DNA from: a virus
DNA: 45,412 nt
Virus record (IMG/VR): IMGVR_UViG_3300042301_002222
Location: 1 to 45,412 of that record
Strand: one strand, 5' to 3'
The notes below the pieces were generated by a model. That model saw nothing but the letters and a program-made list of their open reading frames with translations, made no database searches and had not been told where the DNA came from. Positions within the stretch are counted from its first letter, which is position 1, and each line of letters opens with the position of its first letter. This document shows, piece by piece, positions 42,164 through 45,412 of this stretch. Made by a program: the position numbers and the translations under genes.

Positions 42164-42213
42164 AAGGGAAAGGGCGGTAAACCGCCTTTCCTTGGCCGGT
42201 TCTCCGGCCTGTT
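42164..42213 (+). terminator. Double-hairpin terminator
   Basis: First hairpin: AAA-G-GGCGG, loop TAAA, CCGCC-TTT (about 42170-42189) with one bulged G. Second: GGCCGG-TTCT-CCGGCC (42194-42209) followed by TGTTT. Confidence 0.65.
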
Positions 42214-42231
42214 TCTGCGGGGTAGAAACGG

Positions 42232-42237
42232 TATAAT
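42232..42237 (+). promoter_or_regulatory. Candidate -10 TATAAT
   Basis: A perfect TATAAT 26 bases before ATG 42258, with a GGGTAGAA variant just upstream at 42220-42227. The -35 is weak. It gives the helicase gene its own promoter after the double terminator. Confidence 0.5.
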
Positions 42238-42257
42238 TAATTCATTGAAGCCCATTC

Positions 42258-43742
42258 ATGAAAACCACCCTTTCCCTGTCTCCCCAACAGCAAGCCGCCA
42301 AAGGGTGGGTCCGAACCGGGTCTGGTAACCTCCTCGTAAAGTCCGTGGCAGGGTCTGGAAAGACCACTTTGCTGGTGGTAATGCTTCCCGAGACGGAAGG
42401 AGAAGTGGCATTCTGCGCATACAACAAGGCAATTTCCGTGGAGATCGCTCATCGAGTTGAACCCCTCGGACTGCAGAGCCGAGTGCGAACCGGGACGTGC
42501 CACTCGTTCGGCTTCGCTGCGCTGCGAGCTGCATACAAAAACATTAAGGTTGACGGGAAGAAACTGGGGAACATTGCGGAGGATACGATAGAAAACTGGG
42601 GAATTCGCCGGTTTTGTGTCGCCACAGCGGCAATGGCAAAGCAACTCGGCTACCTAGTTGATCCGAACTTCAGCTGGGATGCGATGGTTAGCCACTTTTC
42701 TCTCGGAGATTTGCTCCCTGAAGACGCCTCTTACGACGATGCCATTCGTGAAACGGCTAAATTAGTGCGCAAAAGCAACTCCATGCTGAGCAAAGTCGTG
42801 GACTTTGACGACATGATTTATGGACCGCTGGTGAAGAACCTTCCATTTCGTCAGTACGACTGGTGCTTTCTAGACGAGGCGCAAGACGCGAACTTCGTCC
42901 GTCGAGCAATGATGAAGAAAATGCTGAAGCCGACTGGGCGTTTTGTCGCCGTGGGTGACGAGCACCAGGCGATCTACGGATTCACCGGTGCGGATCACGC
43001 CTCCTTAGAAAATATTGCCACAGAGTTTCAAACCACGGAGCTTCCTCTCACGGTAACCTACCGCTGCCCCAAGAAGATTGTTGCAAAGGCCCAGGAGTGG
43101 GTCGGCCACATTGAAGCACACGAAAGTGCTCCAGAGGGAATTGTGGATAGCGCCACGGTTAAGAAAGCCATAGGCAAAGGGGAATTTGGTGCGTCGGACG
43201 CCATCCTGTGCCGGACCACAAAGCCCCTTATCGAACTCGCCTACAAACTGCTGCGTGAGGGCACAGCTTGCAGAGTCGAAGGGCGGGCCATCGGGGAGGG
43301 CCTAATCAAGCTGGCAAAGCGATGGAAAAAAGTTACCACGGTTGCTCAGCTTGAAGAGAGGCTGGAGCAGTGGGAAGGTGCCGAAATGACCAAAGCCCAG
43401 GCGAAGGGCAACAACGACCGGTGCTCCACGGTAGAAGACCAGGTGGGGACGCTTCGTGTTCTGATTGAAAACTGCGATCCTGGCGACTCGATTGAGGTTC
43501 TTGTGAACAACATTCGAGAGCTTTTCTCGGACAGCGAAGGAAACCAGAGAAAGGTCCTCACACTGTCTACCATTCACCGGGCCAAGGGGCGAGAGTGGGA
43601 CCGCGTGTTTGCACTGGATATGGACCGCCTGAGCCCGAGCCGCTGGGCGAAGAAGCCGTGGGAGCTTGCTCAGGAAAGCAATCTGTGCTATGTACAGGTT
43701 ACTCGGGCGAAGAAACACCTTACACTGCTTTCATCCGTCTGA
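42258..43742 (+). CDS. UvrD/Rep-like superfamily 1 helicase
   Basis: The chain carries the SF1A set in order: VKSVAGSGKTTLLVV (Walker A, K34), CAYNKAISVEIAHRV (motif Ia), CFLDEAQDANFVR (Walker B, about residue 205), FVAVGDEHQAIYGFTGAD (motif III), TVTYRCPKKIV (motif IV), LSTIHRAKGREWDRVFALD (motif V) and LCYVQVTRAKKHLTLL (motif VI). At 494 residues it lacks the long 1B/2B insertions of UvrD, like phage Dda-type or small Rep-like helicases. It translocates on single-stranded DNA 3' to 5' by homology. Codon use is higher in G and C than the flanking effectors. It sits between two tagged effector genes. Confidence 0.9.
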   Translation: MKTTLSLSPQQQAAKGWVRTGSGNLLVKSVAGSGKTTLLVVMLPETEGEVAFCAYNKAISVEIAHRVEPLGLQSRVRTGTCHSFGFAALRAAYKNIKVDGKKLGNIAEDTIENWGIRRFCVATAAMAKQLGYLVDPNFSWDAMVSHFSLGDLLPEDASYDDAIRETAKLVRKSNSMLSKVVDFDDMIYGPLVKNLPFRQYDWCFLDEAQDANFVRRAMMKKMLKPTGRFVAVGDEHQAIYGFTGADHASLENIATEFQTTELPLTVTYRCPKKIVAKAQEWVGHIEAHESAPEGIVDSATVKKAIGKGEFGASDAILCRTTKPLIELAYKLLREGTACRVEGRAIGEGLIKLAKRWKKVTTVAQLEERLEQWEGAEMTKAQAKGNNDRCSTVEDQVGTLRVLIENCDPGDSIEVLVNNIRELFSDSEGNQRKVLTLSTIHRAKGREWDRVFALDMDRLSPSRWAKKPWELAQESNLCYVQVTRAKKHLTLLSSV

Positions 43743-43749
43743 GGTCGTA

Positions 43750-43757
43750 GGGTAAAA
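43750..43757 (+). promoter_or_regulatory. GGGTAAAA putative late promoter element
   Basis: GGGTAAAA starts 30 bases before ATG 43780. Confidence 0.55.
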
Positions 43758-43779
43758 GTTGGTACTTGACTCTGTATAG

Positions 43780-44934
43780 ATGGGCGGTTACTTCTCAGAC
43801 ATGGCACTGGATTCGTACCGGAGTCTTGTGATTGAACTGCAAGGTGCGGATTTCGCTGAGGGTGCCTATGACTTTACACGCTGTGTGAAACCGGACGGTA
43901 CTGTGTATGGGACGGCGGGGCAGTGTAGGAAGGGTACGGAAGAGGCCAAGGTTGAAGCCCCCCCGAAGGTTCGAGGAATGCGCGCAGGAAAGACGGTTAA
44001 GAGCCTTTCCGTCGGGGACCTGGAAAAGCTTCTAATGGGCCCTAGGGTAAAGCCTCACCAGGCCGCCAAGATTCAGAAGCCAATTGACGAGAAGAAAGGT
44101 TCAGAGATACCTCCCAAGCCAAAGGAACCAACTAAGCCCAAAATCGGAGGTGAGTTGGTAGGTGATACCACTAAGCTAACAGGGGGTTTGCCCAGGAAGA
44201 GTATAGAGGAGAAGATAAAAGAACTAAATGAGTATAAGAAGAAGCACCCCAAACCTGACGAATACCTAGACTTTGAGCTGGAAAGGCTCAACAAGGAACT
44301 AAACAAATTTAAGACTAACGAAAAAATCCTAAGCGGTATGGTGGACAACGTTCCGGCGGGAACCAAAGTCTTCGTTTCGTCCCCCTTTGCGAGCATCGTC
44401 ACTGAAGTCACAACAAAGTCAGGACATCGTGTGAAGACGGAGTTTGGGCGAAAACACTTCGACTTTAAGGTTAACGGAAAGTATGACGCGGGTACAGTAA
44501 CGCAGAGAGGGGAGCAAATTGAAGTGGCAAACACCGTCCGTCGTACGTACGAAGCTCTTGTTAAGTCTCTTCCAGAGGGCGCCGTAGTGACGACGAAAGC
44601 TTGGACGGAAGACGGTAGGGGTCAGAGTAGAATGGACGCTTATGTTAAGATGGGATTTTCCAGACCAAAAACGACGAAGGACGGGGAAGAAATTGATGGA
44701 CCGCCAGGGATGAACCAGTATGCCAAGAAAAGTAACGGGAAAATGGTCCCCTCCACCTCTTCCGAGGCGAGTCTGGATCAAACTTACATGTTTAAAGAAA
44801 GCTATAGAGAGATATCCCTTTGGCATACGGTTATTTTTGGGGCAGGGCTTAAGACAAACAAACCCGGATTCTTCGAAGAGTCTCTGAAAGCTACCCCTTA
44901 TACGACTCATAGGACCTTTAACTCCACTACCTGA
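43780..44934 (+). CDS. Tagged effector 4: possible acetyltransferase-like
   Basis: ATG 43780 yields MGGYFSDMALDSYRSLVIEL, then AYDFTRCVKPDGTVYGTAGQ and CRKGTEEAK, a full module A. A shortened module B, MRAGKTVKSLSVGDLEKLL, follows at about residue 68. Residues 90-185 are a Lys/Pro-rich linker and coiled coil. The C-terminal domain (190-345) has GTKVFVSSPFASIVTEV strands, then VRRTYEALVKSLPEGAVVTT, then SRMDAYVKMGFS. The Y-x-KMGF element after a helix recalls the end of GNAT acetyltransferases, but the acetyl-CoA loop is not clear. This is the last intact member of the family. Confidence 0.7.
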   Translation: MGGYFSDMALDSYRSLVIELQGADFAEGAYDFTRCVKPDGTVYGTAGQCRKGTEEAKVEAPPKVRGMRAGKTVKSLSVGDLEKLLMGPRVKPHQAAKIQKPIDEKKGSEIPPKPKEPTKPKIGGELVGDTTKLTGGLPRKSIEEKIKELNEYKKKHPKPDEYLDFELERLNKELNKFKTNEKILSGMVDNVPAGTKVFVSSPFASIVTEVTTKSGHRVKTEFGRKHFDFKVNGKYDAGTVTQRGEQIEVANTVRRTYEALVKSLPEGAVVTTKAWTEDGRGQSRMDAYVKMGFSRPKTTKDGEEIDGPPGMNQYAKKSNGKMVPSTSSEASLDQTYMFKESYREISLWHTVIFGAGLKTNKPGFFEESLKATPYTTHRTFNSTT

Positions 44935-45027
44935 ATGAGCCTTGGCACTTAACCTGGGAGGAGATTCTGAGGGGTGCGTACCAGACTTAGAGAAGGTGGT
45001 ATAAGCGGGTATAGAAACAAATTACCC

Positions 45028-45207
45028 CTGCAAGGGTCTTTTTCCGAAACCGTACTTGAGCAGTTTGCTCAGCTTGCAACTCATACTTAGTCTGTAAACT
45101 TTACTGAAGGTGGTGAGTATGTCTTTACACGGCGTGTGAGACCGGACGGTACAGCAGTAAAGTTTTCCTCCAGCAAAGTTTTGGAACCAACGTTTACCGA
45201 TCGCTAA
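45028..45207 (+). pseudogene. Degenerate copy of the effector tag
   Basis: In frame from CTG 45028 the sequence reads LQGSFSETVLEQFAQLATHT, a TAG stop at 45088, then SVNFTEGGEYVFTRRVRPDG. It aligns end to end with module A of the intact genes (QGSFSSDALQAY..., DFTRCVRKDGTVYG), but the first Cys is Arg, the start ATG is CTG and the frame has a stop. There is no module B. It is a decayed fifth copy, or the stub left after an effector domain was lost. Confidence 0.6.
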
Positions 45208-45219
45208 GCACCCTATACT
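45193..45219 (+). promoter_or_regulatory. Promoter TTTACC-N15-TATACT
   Basis: TTTACC at 45193-45198 and TATACT at 45214-45219, with no start codon for 140 bases downstream. It may drive the structured RNA that follows. Confidence 0.45.
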
Positions 45220-45225
45220 ACCTGT

Positions 45226-45320
45226 GTCGCGGTTGATTCTTTCAACCGCCTTGCCGCTACCGGGACTAGGCAAGTCAATCCGTCTCTCATTCTGCCTCAC
45301 CTTAGGGTAGTGAGGTTTTG
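45226..45320 (+). ncRNA. Candidate small structured RNA
   Basis: Downstream of a TATACT element lie three hairpins: GCGGTTGA-TTCTT-TCAACCGC (45229-45249, 8 bp), CTTGCC...GGCAAG (45250-45274, 6 bp) and CCTCAC-CTTAGGGTA-GTGAGG (45295-45315) followed by TTTTG. No ORF with a start covers it on this strand. A transcript of about 95 bases is predicted. An mRNA leader with a terminator or attenuator is the alternative. Confidence 0.4.
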
Positions 45321-45361
45321 TAACAGATCTTTCCCTAAGATCACTTACTTAATCATGCTAA

Positions 45362-45412
45362 ATGGCTAGTTCAGTTTTACAACGTCCTCAGAGTAATCTT
45401 TGGGAGCGTTTC
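45362..45412 (+). CDS. Start of a new gene, cut by the window end
   Basis: ATG 45362 opens a frame of 17 codons to the last base (MASSVLQRPQSNLWERF). The gene follows a hairpin with a T run. The protein could be a packaging or head gene by location, because effectors of this type are next to head genes in some phages, but the fragment is too short to identify. Confidence 0.4.
   Translation, partial: MASSVLQRPQSNLWERF

Overview
The window is part of a double-stranded DNA cyanophage genome. Evidence for a cyanobacterial host: a high-light-inducible (Hli) protein with an intact chlorophyll-binding motif (29089-29292), a SpeD-type S-adenosylmethionine decarboxylase (28439-28777), a MazG pyrophosphohydrolase, ThyX, dCMP deaminase and a class I ribonucleotide reductase, all typical of marine Synechococcus/Prochlorococcus phages. 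Almost every gene is on the + strand with stop/start overlaps; the exception is an HNH-type endonuclease gene at 9493-10251. I saw no tRNA, CRISPR array or insertion sequence.

Layout. (1) 1-9430: tail-fibre and adhesion genes, including a fibre with internal repeats, a 1162-residue fibre-like protein, an Ig-like domain protein and two paralogous collagen-like proteins with internal DNA repeats. (2) 9490-14000: HNH endonuclease, then small proteins, a DnaQ-like exonuclease, ThyX and a 5'-3' exonuclease. (3) 14000-21540: tail assembly, with a tube/baseplate-like protein, a tape measure carrying a C-terminal peptidase-like domain, and a hub-like protein. (4) 21640-33840: replication, nucleotide metabolism, host take-over and regulation. 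This holds a possible ssDNA-binding protein, a P-loop helicase gene split by a 224-nt group I intron, MazG, dCMP deaminase, sigma factor 1, a thioredoxin-like protein, SpeD, Hli, a glycosylase-like protein, NrdB, NrdA with an embedded glutaredoxin, and sigma factor 2. (5) 33866-45207: an accessory region with a family of modular proteins that share an N-terminal Cys-containing tag and a helical linker but carry different C-terminal domains (protein-kinase-like, ADP-ribosyltransferase-like, a basic unknown, possible acetyltransferase-like). They are interleaved with a DNA methyltransferase, a family 19 endolysin and an SF1 helicase. A degenerate fifth copy, a possible small RNA and the start of a new gene close the window.

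How it fits together. Host nucleotides are recycled and reduced (MazG, dCMP deaminase, ThyX, NrdAB-glutaredoxin, thioredoxin) for a phage replisome. Transcription appears to use two promoter types: a sigma70-like TTTACC-N15/16-TAWACT type before metabolic and replication genes, and a single-block GGGTAAA(A/G) motif usually about 30 nt before the start codons of structural and accessory genes. The second type is a candidate target of one of the two phage sigma factors. The most novel element is the tagged multi-effector family. I propose, as inference only, that the tag packages these proteins into the virion for delivery into the host, in the manner of T4 Alt.
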